From Arthrobacter sp. HY1533 (GTDB lineage Bacteria; Actinomycetota; Actinomycetes; Actinomycetales; Micrococcaceae): a stretch of 64,000 nucleotides of DNA. The position numbers were made by a program, and so were the translations under genes. Each line of letters begins with the position of its first letter. The first letter of the stretch is position 1. The notes under the pieces are model-generated. The model made no database searches. It saw only the letters and a program-made list of their open reading frames with translations, and was not told the DNA's origin. Below, piece by piece: positions 28,232 to 36,176 of this stretch. The stretch is from contig NZ_JANKZF010000018.1 of NCBI RefSeq assembly GCF_027568515.1, forward strand, positions 1 through 64,000, given 5' to 3'.

Positions 28232-28929
28232 AGGCCGCCAGAGCGGCCGCCGTGCGCCAGCGCCACGGCGAATCCGTCGGGCAGCCCCAGCTCCCCCGGG
28301 CCCATTGAGCGCACCACGACGCCGGCCCAGGGGCCGTCCGCGGCACCGTCCGAGAACGCCGGAATGGTGGCGGGATCAGTGCGCAACCCCTGCCCGGAGT
28401 GCTTGGCCAACGCCTCCTTGCGCGCCCAGGCGTCCGCCCGCCAGGCATCACGTAGTGCCGGCGGCAACCCGCCCAGGCGCCGCTGTTCGGCCGGACTCAG
28501 CGCCACGCCGTCGAACCCGGGAAACCCAACCGAGGCAATGTGCTGGATGTCGACACCCAGCCGCAGGCCGTGGGCCGGCAGCATGGCCATGACGGCCCAG
28601 CCGCTGCTGCGCGACAGGCTGAGGGACACGCCGCCCGCCCCTCCGCGCAGCCGGTAGCCCGGGCGGCCGTGCGCCAGGTCCGGCCCGGACCCGCAGTCCG
28701 GGCACACGTAGGCGGTCTCGAGCGCGGCGGGTTCGCAGCCAAGCAATTCGGCGGCCGCGAGGCGCTGGGCGATGCGCCCGGCTAGGAATTCGCGGCGCGT
28801 GGCGGTGTCGGCAATGGTGTTGGCCCGGCCGTGTTCGGCCGGATCAAGCAGTGGCGCCAAATCCTGCCCGACGGCGGCCAGGTCAAAGGCGCGCACAATC
28901 GGCCCGGCTGCCGAAGCCCCGTTCACCAT
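28228..28929 (-). CDS. Sfp-type 4'-phosphopantetheinyl transferase
   Basis: Transfers phosphopantetheine from CoA to the carrier serine of peptide or polyketide synthases. It has 233 residues. The magnesium/CoA motif is GVDIQ (125-129, Asp127) and the second is WARKEALAKHSGQGL (Lys171, Glu172). Two CxxC-like cysteines (VCPDCG, 76-79) are unusual for the family. GGAGG seven bases before the ATG fixes the start. It converges on the M1 peptidase gene with a 4-bp overlap and is the obvious activator of the neighbouring synthetase. It is too divergent to be the AcpS of fatty-acid synthesis. Confidence 0.88.
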   Translation of the reverse strand: MVNGASAAGPIVRAFDLAAVGQDLAPLLDPAEHGRANTIADTATRREFLAGRIAQRLAAAELLGCEPAALETAYVCPDCGSGPDLAHGRPGYRLRGGAGGVSLSLSRSSGWAVMAMLPAHGLRLGVDIQHIASVGFPGFDGVALSPAEQRRLGGLPPALRDAWRADAWARKEALAKHSGQGLRTDPATIPAFSDGAADGPWAGVVVRSMGPGELGLPDGFAVALAHGGRSGGL

Positions 28930-28981
28930 CCCAACACCTCCTGTCCACCTTTTGTCTTCCCGGCATCCGTAGGCTCTTGCC

Positions 28982-29866
28982 ATGACTGAACCACGCCCCG
29001 ATTTCACCGGATTTTCTGTGCTTGACAACGACGACGACGATCCAGTGCTGCTCGCCCCGGATGGCTCGCAGGTGGACACCTGGCGCGATGGCTACCCCTA
29101 TGGTGCGCGGCTGGACCGGGACGCCTACGACACCGACAAGCGCCTGCTGCAGATCGAGTTGCTGAAGTTGCAGCAATGGATCAAGGCTACCGGGCGCAGG
29201 GTGGTGATCCTCTTCGAGGGGCGCGACGCGGCCGGCAAGGGCGGGACCATCAAGCGTTTCACCGAGCACCTGAACCCGCGCGGCGCACGCGTCGTGGCCC
29301 TGGAGAAGCCCAGCCGGCGCGAGTCGACGCAGTGGTACTTTCAGCGCTACGTTTCCCACCTGCCCAGCGCCGGGGAACTCGTGCTGTTCGACCGCTCCTG
29401 GTACAACCGGACGGGCGTGGAGCGGGTCATGGGTTTTTGCACCAAGGAGCAGTACGACGAGTTCATCCGCCAGGCGCCATTGTTTGAGCGCATGCTGGCC
29501 AACGACGGAATGACTGTCATCAAGTTCTGGTTCTCCGTCACGCAGGCCGAGCAGCGCACGCGCTTCATCATCAGGCAGGTGGACCCCGTCCGGCAGTGGA
29601 AGCTTTCACCCATGGACCTGGCCTCGCTGGACAAGTGGGATGCGTACACCTCGGCCAAGGAGCGCATGTTCAAGCGCACCGACACGCGGCATGCCCCCTG
29701 GACCGTCGTGAAGTCCAATGACAAGAAACGGGCCAGGCTTGAGGCCATGCGCCATGTGCTGAGCCTGTTTGAGTACACGGGCAAGGACCACGGGCTGGTG
29801 GGCGTGCCGGATCCGCTCATTGTGGGCCCGGCCTCCGCCGTGGTGGGCGAGGGCGAGGAGTTCTAG
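28982..29866 (+). CDS. ppk2: Polyphosphate kinase 2 (class I type)
   Basis: Transfers phosphate between polyphosphate and nucleoside diphosphates, mainly to regenerate ATP or GTP. It is 294 residues, single-domain. Walker A is FEGRDAAGKGGT and Walker B/lid is VLFDRSWYNR; QWYFQRYVSHLP is typical of class I one-domain PPK2. An acidic patch (NDDDD) lies near the N-terminus. It diverges from the transferase gene across 52 bp. A link to the ATP-hungry synthetase nearby is speculative. Confidence 0.92.
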   Translation: MTEPRPDFTGFSVLDNDDDDPVLLAPDGSQVDTWRDGYPYGARLDRDAYDTDKRLLQIELLKLQQWIKATGRRVVILFEGRDAAGKGGTIKRFTEHLNPRGARVVALEKPSRRESTQWYFQRYVSHLPSAGELVLFDRSWYNRTGVERVMGFCTKEQYDEFIRQAPLFERMLANDGMTVIKFWFSVTQAEQRTRFIIRQVDPVRQWKLSPMDLASLDKWDAYTSAKERMFKRTDTRHAPWTVVKSNDKKRARLEAMRHVLSLFEYTGKDHGLVGVPDPLIVGPASAVVGEGEEF

Positions 29867-29926
29867 CGGCCGGCTATGCTCACACCCTGGAATCCACAGG
29901 AAAGAATCTGGCGTCCGGGGGCTGGG

Positions 29927-30934
29927 CTACACAGTCTGTTCGGTTGCGCTTGGGTGCGAACCGCCGTCGTGGTTGCGGTCGCGCAGGGCCAGCAGCAGGC
30001 TGGCCGCGGTGTCGGGATCACTGACCGTCACAGCGAATTGCTTGCCGCCCGTGGTGGTGAGAATGAGTCCGGGGCCGGCGCCCATGATGACGGCCGAGCG
30101 GCCGGGCATGACCCGGTAGCCCCAACCGCCCCACTCCATGGGACGCAATTCGGTGACCTCCACGGCCGCAACATCCTCGAGGCGGATGTGCTTGAGCGTG
30201 ATGCGGCCAAAGGTGGAAACAATGCGCAGGCCACGCCAGTCGACGGTCACCTGCAGATGGGCAAGCAGAGCTACGGCAATGGTGCTCGCGAGCATGGTTC
30301 CAATGCCCAGCCAGGTGCTCGCGGCGTGGCCCTCCTGGAAGACCGGAATGAACAGCAAGCCCGTCACGAGCAGAAGTGCCGGCGGCACCCAGAGCAGCAC
30401 CTTCGAGGTGATGGTGCGGGAGAAGGCCCCTGATTCCTGGGCGCCAAGCAGCATCCGGGCTTCATGGTGCGTCGTGGCGAAACGGGGTTTGGGGGCCAGG
30501 AAGTAGGGCACGGCGCCGTACAGGAATGAGGCCAGCAGGGCTGCAAGCCACCAGCCCAGGACGGCCTTGCCGGCACTGCCGGCCTGCAACGTCAGGCCTG
30601 CGGACAAAAGCCAGGTAACGGCCCCCATGCCCGAGGTCACGCCGGCAAATCCCACGATGCCGCGGAACGCTGCCGGGCGCAGGCTTCCAATGCATGCGGC
30701 GGCAAGCCCTGCTGCAGCCGGAATCCCGGTCAGCAGCAACGCAAGGGTCAGTGCGGCCCCGGTTTCCATGGTTCCGTCAGCTTCGCCGCTGCCGGACCAG
30801 TGTGAGGCAAGCTCAGTTGGCAGCTTGTCCCGCCATAGATACCAGCTCACGCCAACGACGGCCAGCGGCACCACCCCTGCCACTGCGGCCAACATCCGCC
30901 GCGCTGCGCCGGTCCCTCGCTGTAGTTCAGTCAT
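29927..30934 (-). CDS. DUF1648-containing membrane protein
   Basis: A 335-residue integral membrane protein with about six hydrophobic segments up to residue ~225, then a soluble ~100-residue C-terminal domain. The DUF1648 hallmark LASHWSGSGEADG lies in the first external loop. The function of the family is unknown; such genes commonly sit behind small GntR repressors, as here. Its start overlaps the GntR stop (ATGA). Confidence 0.75.
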   Translation of the reverse strand: MTELQRGTGAARRMLAAVAGVVPLAVVGVSWYLWRDKLPTELASHWSGSGEADGTMETGAALTLALLLTGIPAAAGLAAACIGSLRPAAFRGIVGFAGVTSGMGAVTWLLSAGLTLQAGSAGKAVLGWWLAALLASFLYGAVPYFLAPKPRFATTHHEARMLLGAQESGAFSRTITSKVLLWVPPALLLVTGLLFIPVFQEGHAASTWLGIGTMLASTIAVALLAHLQVTVDWRGLRIVSTFGRITLKHIRLEDVAAVEVTELRPMEWGGWGYRVMPGRSAVIMGAGPGLILTTTGGKQFAVTVSDPDTAASLLLALRDRNHDGGSHPSATEQTV

Positions 30935-31287
30935 GATTTTGCAACTCCCCCAATCAAACGCGCCACGTCCTGCCGGGACATTCCCAGCTTGCGCGCTTCT
31001 TCCAATAATTGTTCTGCCAGTTCGGTGAGCCGGATCAGTCCCGGGCCGGCGTCGTGGCGCACAAAGGCACCACGGCCCTGGCGCATCTCAATGACGCCCT
31101 CATCGCGCAGTTGCTTGTAGGCCCGCAGCACTGTGTGCATGTTGACCTGCAGCGCCGTGGCCAGGTCCCTGGCAGGTGGCAATCGCTCCCCAGGCGCCAG
31201 GGAACCCTCAACCACGCCCGCGCGGACTTGGATGGCAATTTGCTCCGCCAACGATAGTGCGGATGCGGCATCAACACGAAACAACAT
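30931..31287 (-). CDS. GntR-family regulator, YtrA subfamily
   Basis: A 118-residue repressor with a winged helix at the N-terminus (SLAEQIAIQVRAGVVEGSLAPGERLPPARDLATALQVNMHTVLRAYKQL) and only a ~40-residue dimerisation tail, the YtrA form. This short form typically controls its own operon, usually an ABC transporter or a membrane protein, here the coupled DUF1648 gene. The inducer is unknown, but cell-envelope stress is common for the group. Confidence 0.88.
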   Translation of the reverse strand: MLFRVDAASALSLAEQIAIQVRAGVVEGSLAPGERLPPARDLATALQVNMHTVLRAYKQLRDEGVIEMRQGRGAFVRHDAGPGLIRLTELAEQLLEEARKLGMSRQDVARLIGGVAKS

Positions 31288-31317
31288 GTTTGCAATTCTA
31301 TGCGAACAATGAGCGCA

Positions 31318-32277
31318 CTACAACGTCGGGCGCGGCCGGGTGGCAATCTCCTCCACGGCGGCAACAAGCAGCGCCACAGACTTGGGCCCGCCGTGGCCTT
31401 CGCCGTCAACGATGGTGAGCTTGCTGCCTGGCCACCGCTGGTGCAGCCGCCACGGAGTGATGGCGGGGCCGCTGACGTCGCGCCGGCCGTGGATGAGGTG
31501 GCCGGGGATGCCGGCGAGTTCATGGACCCGGGCCAGGATTTCCTGCCCGCCGGCCGGAAACCCGTCATTGGACCAGTAGTGGGTGACCAGCAGGGCGAAC
31601 GTCATGCGTGCGCGATCGTCCACGATGTACACGCCCGCCGATTCCGGATCATCCAGCGAAACATGCCAGGACTCCCACCGGTCCCAGGCTGCTGCTGCCA
31701 GCCGGGCGTCCTCCCTGTCCGCGCCGGCAAGCCTGCGCGCATAGGCGTCCACGGGCCGCTCCCCGGGACCGGGCCCCGACTCTGCGGCAAATTCATGCCA
31801 GGCCTCGGGAAAGATGCGGCCCACTCCACCGGTGATCCAGTCCACCTCCTCGCGTGAGGTTGTGGTCACGGCCATGAGCGCCAGGCCAAGAACCTGCCGG
31901 GGATGGGCCAGCGCGTAGGCGAGGGCCAGTGTGCTCCCCCAGGAAACGCCTGTCACAATCCAGGAAGTGATGCCCAGGTGTTCGCGGACCGCCTCAATGT
32001 CTGCGATCAGGGTCGCGGTCGTGTTCTCCGCCAAATGCGCCAGGTCGTCCTGCACGGCAGGTGTTGACTTGCCGCATCCGCGCTGGTCAATGCCAATGGT
32101 GAGGAACCGGTCCGGATCGTGCCGCTTGCGGTGGCCGCCTCGGCCCAGCGAACCGCCCGGCCCGCCGTGCAGGTACAGGACGGGAATCCCGGAGGGGTTT
32201 CCCGTCGCTTCAAAGTAGATGCTGGCATGCGGGACATCCACCCAGCCGTGCAAATCTTCCCGGCGACCGCTTGTCAC
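31318..32277 (-). CDS. pip: Prolyl aminopeptidase-like alpha/beta hydrolase (S33)
   Basis: A 319-residue alpha/beta hydrolase. The oxyanion motif HGGPG, the nucleophile serine in GVSWGS, the aspartate in HGRRDVSGP and the histidine near the C-terminus (DGEGHGG) give a full triad. The pattern DQRGCGKSTP is typical of proline iminopeptidase. It probably releases N-terminal proline from short peptides in the cytosol. Its start overlaps the CGNR gene stop by 4 bp (ATGA). Confidence 0.88.
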   Translation of the reverse strand: MTSGRREDLHGWVDVPHASIYFEATGNPSGIPVLYLHGGPGGSLGRGGHRKRHDPDRFLTIGIDQRGCGKSTPAVQDDLAHLAENTTATLIADIEAVREHLGITSWIVTGVSWGSTLALAYALAHPRQVLGLALMAVTTTSREEVDWITGGVGRIFPEAWHEFAAESGPGPGERPVDAYARRLAGADREDARLAAAAWDRWESWHVSLDDPESAGVYIVDDRARMTFALLVTHYWSNDGFPAGGQEILARVHELAGIPGHLIHGRRDVSGPAITPWRLHQRWPGSKLTIVDGEGHGGPKSVALLVAAVEEIATRPRPTL

Positions 32278-32834
32278 AGCCGCACCCCTGCGCCGGTCCG
32301 GGGTGCCGTGCGGGCCCGGTGCCGCCTGACCGCCGCCCTGTTGGCACAGCGCACGGAGCAGTACTGCTGGCGCCCGTTGCGGGTGACGTCAACCACCACG
32401 TTGCGGCAGTCATCCCCCGCAGCGAGCCCGGCGGCACAGCGCCCCAATCGGCCCATTCCCCTCGTTGTCAGGTGGAGGGCGGTGCCGACGCTGATGACTG
32501 CCCGCAGAACATGCGGCAGGGTCTGGTTGTCGTCGCGGTAGTGCAGGTGCCAGCCCTCGGCATCGTGTTCGGTCAAGCGTGGATACGCCGCCGCGTGGGC
32601 CATCTGGGCATTCAGGAGCGCTGCGCGTTCCTGATTATTCGGTGCGTCGACCACCGTCAGCCAGGCATCCACCACGCCACGCACTCCCTCCAGATCTCCG
32701 TCGGTGGGGGTGAAGTCCATGGTCATGCCAAATTCCCGGGCCCGGGCAACAATGCCGGCCCGGTCCGGCGGGAAGTCATTGGCCAGTGATGCCGCGAGCA
32801 GGACGGCATATTCGCCGTAAGGGTTGAGATGCAT
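32274..32834 (-). CDS. CGNR zinc-finger protein
   Basis: A 186-residue member of the ABATE/CGNR family. The N-terminal ~120 residues (LNPYGEYAVLLAASLAND...) form the stress-associated ABATE domain. The C-terminal finger has cysteines in GRCAAG, GDDCRN, QYCS and RCANR; the signature CGNR is changed to CANR, and the first knuckle has an insertion between its cysteines. Family members are thought to be DNA-binding regulators. The ATG at 32834 was chosen over a longer frame. It diverges from a small zinc-ribbon-like gene 26 bp away. Confidence 0.82.
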   Translation of the reverse strand: MHLNPYGEYAVLLAASLANDFPPDRAGIVARAREFGMTMDFTPTDGDLEGVRGVVDAWLTVVDAPNNQERAALLNAQMAHAAAYPRLTEHDAEGWHLHYRDDNQTLPHVLRAVISVGTALHLTTRGMGRLGRCAAGLAAGDDCRNVVVDVTRNGRQQYCSVRCANRAAVRRHRARTAPRTGAGVRL

Positions 32835-32860
32835 AGTGCCATTACAGCATAGTGAAATGC

Positions 32861-33073
32861 ATGACCTCAACGACTGTTTCAAAATCAGCACAAAGCGACG
32901 GGCATGCGGCGGCACATGAGCACGCATGGCACCTCGAGTCGGCGCACAACACCTCACAGGGCAGGGTGCTGTACTTGATCTGCCTGACGGGGTGCGGGGC
33001 CCGTCGAATTGACCTGCTTGGCTTCAACCCTGCGCTTCGGGAAGAGCTTCATTCGACTGCTGCCGGAAACTAG
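32861..33073 (+). CDS. Small conserved actinobacterial protein, zinc-ribbon-like
   Basis: A 70-residue protein (ATG 32861; a GTG at 32852 is also possible). The core HAWHLESAHNTSQGRVLYLI then CLTGCGARRIDL matches a small family I recall from many actinobacteria, in which a histidine-rich N-terminus is followed by a CxxC-like pair; here the spacing is CLTGC, one residue longer. Function unknown. It is divergent from the CGNR gene, and its last 4 bp overlap the lipoprotein gene on the other strand. Confidence 0.6.
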   Translation: MTSTTVSKSAQSDGHAAAHEHAWHLESAHNTSQGRVLYLICLTGCGARRIDLLGFNPALREELHSTAAGN

Positions 33074-33537
33074 GGACGCCAGCGCACCCCGCCGTCCACG
33101 CAATAGGAATGCGTCAGCCGCACGCTGTCCAGGCACAATGCGTCGAAAAGTTCGCGGTCACCCACCGGCTCCGAAAGTTCCACCGTCAGGGGCACCCAGT
33201 CGTTGCTTTGGCACGAGTAGGCGCCCCCGGGCAGCGGCGCCACATCCACTTGAATGATGATCCGGCGGGCTTGCACCGTGACCTGTGGCGCCAGGACCTG
33301 GCCTGTCACGCCATCCGCGCAGCCTGCCCGGGACACCTCAAGCTGAAGAGTGGTGGTGTCCGGGGTGACCTTGGCCGGGTCGACAAGCCGCCATTCGGCG
33401 AAGTCGCCGGTCCCGGTGGCTGCACTGGTGGTGCTTCCGGGCGCCGGACCGGCGCCGGAGCATCCGGCCAGCGCGACTGCGCCAACGGCCACCACGAGCG
33501 CAACCCTTGAACACTGCCGGAGCCTGAAAGTGCGCAT
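33070..33537 (-). CDS. Small secreted lipoprotein of unknown function
   Basis: A 155-residue protein with a lipoprotein signal: basic start (MRTFRLRQCSR), hydrophobic core and lipobox LAGC at residues ~23-26. The mature part begins with a Gly/Ala/Thr-rich linker, followed by a ~100-residue domain with four cysteines that could form disulphides. I do not recognise the family. It is probably anchored on the outer face of the membrane. It lies downstream of no obvious partner and converges on the small plus-strand gene. Confidence 0.7.
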   Translation of the reverse strand: MRTFRLRQCSRVALVVAVGAVALAGCSGAGPAPGSTTSAATGTGDFAEWRLVDPAKVTPDTTTLQLEVSRAGCADGVTGQVLAPQVTVQARRIIIQVDVAPLPGGAYSCQSNDWVPLTVELSEPVGDRELFDALCLDSVRLTHSYCVDGGVRWRP

Positions 33538-33570
33538 GCCCCATTATGGGGTTGCCGTCCGGGAACGAGA

Positions 33571-33618
33571 AAGGCCCCCGCTTGCCCGACCAGGGAAGGT
33601 CGGGCAAGCGGGGGCCTT
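33571..33618 (-). terminator. pheST terminator
   Basis: Perfect 21-bp arms (33571-33591 and 33598-33618) enclose a 6-nt loop AGGGAA, 11 bp past the pheT stop on the minus strand; CTTTCTC follows. This is one of the strongest hairpins in the window and separates pheT from the lipoprotein gene. Confidence 0.85.
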
Positions 33619-33628
33619 GGCGGCAAGG

Positions 33629-36172
33629 TCAGCGCTGGGTGGCGCCGAACCTTTCGGCTGCCAGTTCCACGGCCGACGCGCGCGCGGCCGAGGCCTCGTC
33701 CGAAGTCAGCGTGCGGTCGGCTGCACGGAAGCGCATTCCGAAGGCGAGCGACTTGCTGCCCTCGGGGATGCCGGTGCCCTGGTACTCATCGAACAGTGCA
33801 ACATCTTCCAGCAGCTCGCCGGCGCCTTCGCGCAGGGTCTCCAGCACTGCCTGTGCCGGGATCTCCACGGGAACCACCAGGGCTACGTCCTGCGTGGCCA
33901 CGGGGAACGTGGAGATGGGCTTGGCCACGATCACGTCGGGGGCCTGGGCAAAGACCTTGTCCGCGTTGATCTCCATGGCCACCGAACGTGCCGGCATGTT
34001 CAGCTCGGCCAGCAGCTTCGGGTGCAGCTCTCCGGCGTAGCCCACCACGTCGCCGTTGCGCAGCGACAGCTGTGCGGCGCGGCCGGGGTGGAACGCCTGG
34101 TGCGAACCCTGGGTGACGACCAGTTCCACGCCCACGACGTCGGCGACCAGGCGGGCGGCGTCAACAGCGTCGGCCCAGTCCCAGGCCCGCGGCGTGTGGC
34201 CGGGGGCAGCAGGTGAGTCCTTGCCCGTGAACACGGCCGCCATGGTGAGCGGCTGGTACGGGATGCCGTCGTACAGGGCATCCAGCACGTCCTCGGAGGG
34301 CTTGACGCCCAGCGGGGGGATGGATGCGGTGCCGAGTGTGCCGTCCGGCAGGAACACCAGGCCTGACTCGAACAGGGCCAGGTCGTGGAAGCCGCGGGAG
34401 TGGTTGCGCTTGGCAATTTCAATCAGGCCCGGCAGCACCGAGGTGCGCAGGTAGCCGAATTCCTCGCTGAGCGGGTTGGCCAGCTTCACGGCACTGCGTG
34501 CGGCACCGGCCTCGGCCACGCCGAAGGTGTCGTTGGAAGCCTTGGACACGAACGGGTAGGCCAGGATTTCGGTCAGACCAGAATCCGCCAGGGCCTGCAC
34601 CACGCGGCGGCGCTGCTGCTGCGTGCGCGAGTAGCCGCGGCCGGGAGGGGCCGTGGGCAGCGTGGCCGGGATGAGGTCGTAGCCCACCAGGCGGGCCACC
34701 TCCTCGGTCAGGTCGTCCTTGGTGGCCAGGTCGTGGCGCCAGCTCGGGGCAGCGACGGAGTAGCCGCCGTCGACCTTTTCCACCACTGCGCCGAGGTCCG
34801 TCAGCGATCCCATGACCTGGGACTGCGAGAACTCGATGCCGATGCGGGCCGAGGTGTAGCCCAGGGGCAGGAACACCGGCGCGGCCGGGGTCACGGAGCC
34901 GGCGTCGGTGGAGGTGGTTTCCTCCGTGCCGCCGGCCAGCTCAACGAGCAGGTCCACGGCGCGCTGGGCGGCAATGGCGGAAATGGCCGGGTCCACGCCG
35001 CGTTCGAAGCGCTTGGACGCCTCGGACGGCAGCTTGTGGCGGCGGCGCGAGCGCGAGATTGAGACTTCCTCGAAGTGCGCGGCCTCAATCAACACAGTCG
35101 TGGTCTCGGAGGAGACCTCGGTGGAGGCCCCGCCCATGACGCCGGCAATGCCGATGGGACCTGTGGAATCGGTGATCAGGAGGTCCTCGGCGTCGAGCTT
35201 GCGGACCTTCCCGTCAAGGGTTTCCAGGGTCTCGCCGGCGGCTGCGCGGCGCACCACAATGGTGCCGGCCACCTTGGCGGCGTCGTAGAAGTGCAGCGGC
35301 TGGCCGAGCTCAAGCATGACGTAGTTGGAGATGTCCACGGGCAGGGAGATGGAGCGGATCCCGGCCAGGCGCAGGCGCGAGGACATCCACGGCGGGGTGG
35401 GTGCCGCCGGGTTGATGCCGGACACGGTGCGGGCGACGAAGCGGTCGCAGCCGGGCTTGCCGTAGATGGGGGCGTCGTCGGAAAGATCGACGGCGTGGCC
35501 CTCACCGGAGGACGGCGTGACCGTCACCAGCGAGGCCGGGTCGGTGAACACGCTGTCCGTGGCGTGCGCGTACTCGCGGGCAACGCCGCGGATGCTGAAC
35601 GCGTAGCCGCGGTCCGGGGTGACGTTGATTTCGGCGGCTTCGTCGTCCAGGCCCAGCAGGGCCAGCGCGTCGGTGCCCAGTTCCGGATCAAGGCCCAGGG
35701 TGGAGAGCACCAGGATGCCGTCGTGGTCCTCTCCAATGCCGAGTTCACGCACGGAGGCGATCATGCCGGCCGAGACGTGGCCGTAGGTCTTGCGGGGCGT
35801 GATGCGGAAGTCCCCGGGCAGCACGGCGCCGGGCAGGGTGACAACAACCTTGTCCCCCACCTCGAAGTTGTGTGCGCCGCAGACAATGCCCTGCACGCCT
35901 GAGGGGTCAATCCCGTCAATGTCCAGCGTCTGTGCGGCGCCCTCGGGCACCACGCGGACGGAGCACCAGTTGATGGTCTTGCCGTTGGACTGTGCCTCCG
36001 GCTCCTTCGACAGGACCTGGCCCACCACAATGGGGCCGCTGATCGTGTCGAGGGGGCGGTGCACATCCTCTTCTTCAAAGCCGACCTTCACAAGGTCGTT
36101 CATGACGTCTTCGGCAGTTGCTCCTGCCGGCACCTGCGCATACTCGCGCAGCCAAGTCAGTGGAATACGCAC
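33629..36172 (-). CDS. pheT: Phenylalanyl-tRNA synthetase beta subunit
   Basis: The large subunit of the alpha2-beta2 enzyme. It has 847 residues with the normal domain order: EMAP/tRNA-binding fold (~40-150), B3/B4 editing domain (~210-400), B5 domain, the catalytic-like core and a C-terminal FDX-ACB anticodon-binding domain (~750-847, FPVATQDVALVVPVEIPA). The start is a GTG four bases after the pheS stop, so the two subunits are co-translated. Confidence 0.97.
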   Translation of the reverse strand: MRIPLTWLREYAQVPAGATAEDVMNDLVKVGFEEEDVHRPLDTISGPIVVGQVLSKEPEAQSNGKTINWCSVRVVPEGAAQTLDIDGIDPSGVQGIVCGAHNFEVGDKVVVTLPGAVLPGDFRITPRKTYGHVSAGMIASVRELGIGEDHDGILVLSTLGLDPELGTDALALLGLDDEAAEINVTPDRGYAFSIRGVAREYAHATDSVFTDPASLVTVTPSSGEGHAVDLSDDAPIYGKPGCDRFVARTVSGINPAAPTPPWMSSRLRLAGIRSISLPVDISNYVMLELGQPLHFYDAAKVAGTIVVRRAAAGETLETLDGKVRKLDAEDLLITDSTGPIGIAGVMGGASTEVSSETTTVLIEAAHFEEVSISRSRRRHKLPSEASKRFERGVDPAISAIAAQRAVDLLVELAGGTEETTSTDAGSVTPAAPVFLPLGYTSARIGIEFSQSQVMGSLTDLGAVVEKVDGGYSVAAPSWRHDLATKDDLTEEVARLVGYDLIPATLPTAPPGRGYSRTQQQRRRVVQALADSGLTEILAYPFVSKASNDTFGVAEAGAARSAVKLANPLSEEFGYLRTSVLPGLIEIAKRNHSRGFHDLALFESGLVFLPDGTLGTASIPPLGVKPSEDVLDALYDGIPYQPLTMAAVFTGKDSPAAPGHTPRAWDWADAVDAARLVADVVGVELVVTQGSHQAFHPGRAAQLSLRNGDVVGYAGELHPKLLAELNMPARSVAMEINADKVFAQAPDVIVAKPISTFPVATQDVALVVPVEIPAQAVLETLREGAGELLEDVALFDEYQGTGIPEGSKSLAFGMRFRAADRTLTSDEASAARASAVELAAERFGATQR

Positions 36173-36176
36173 TTAC

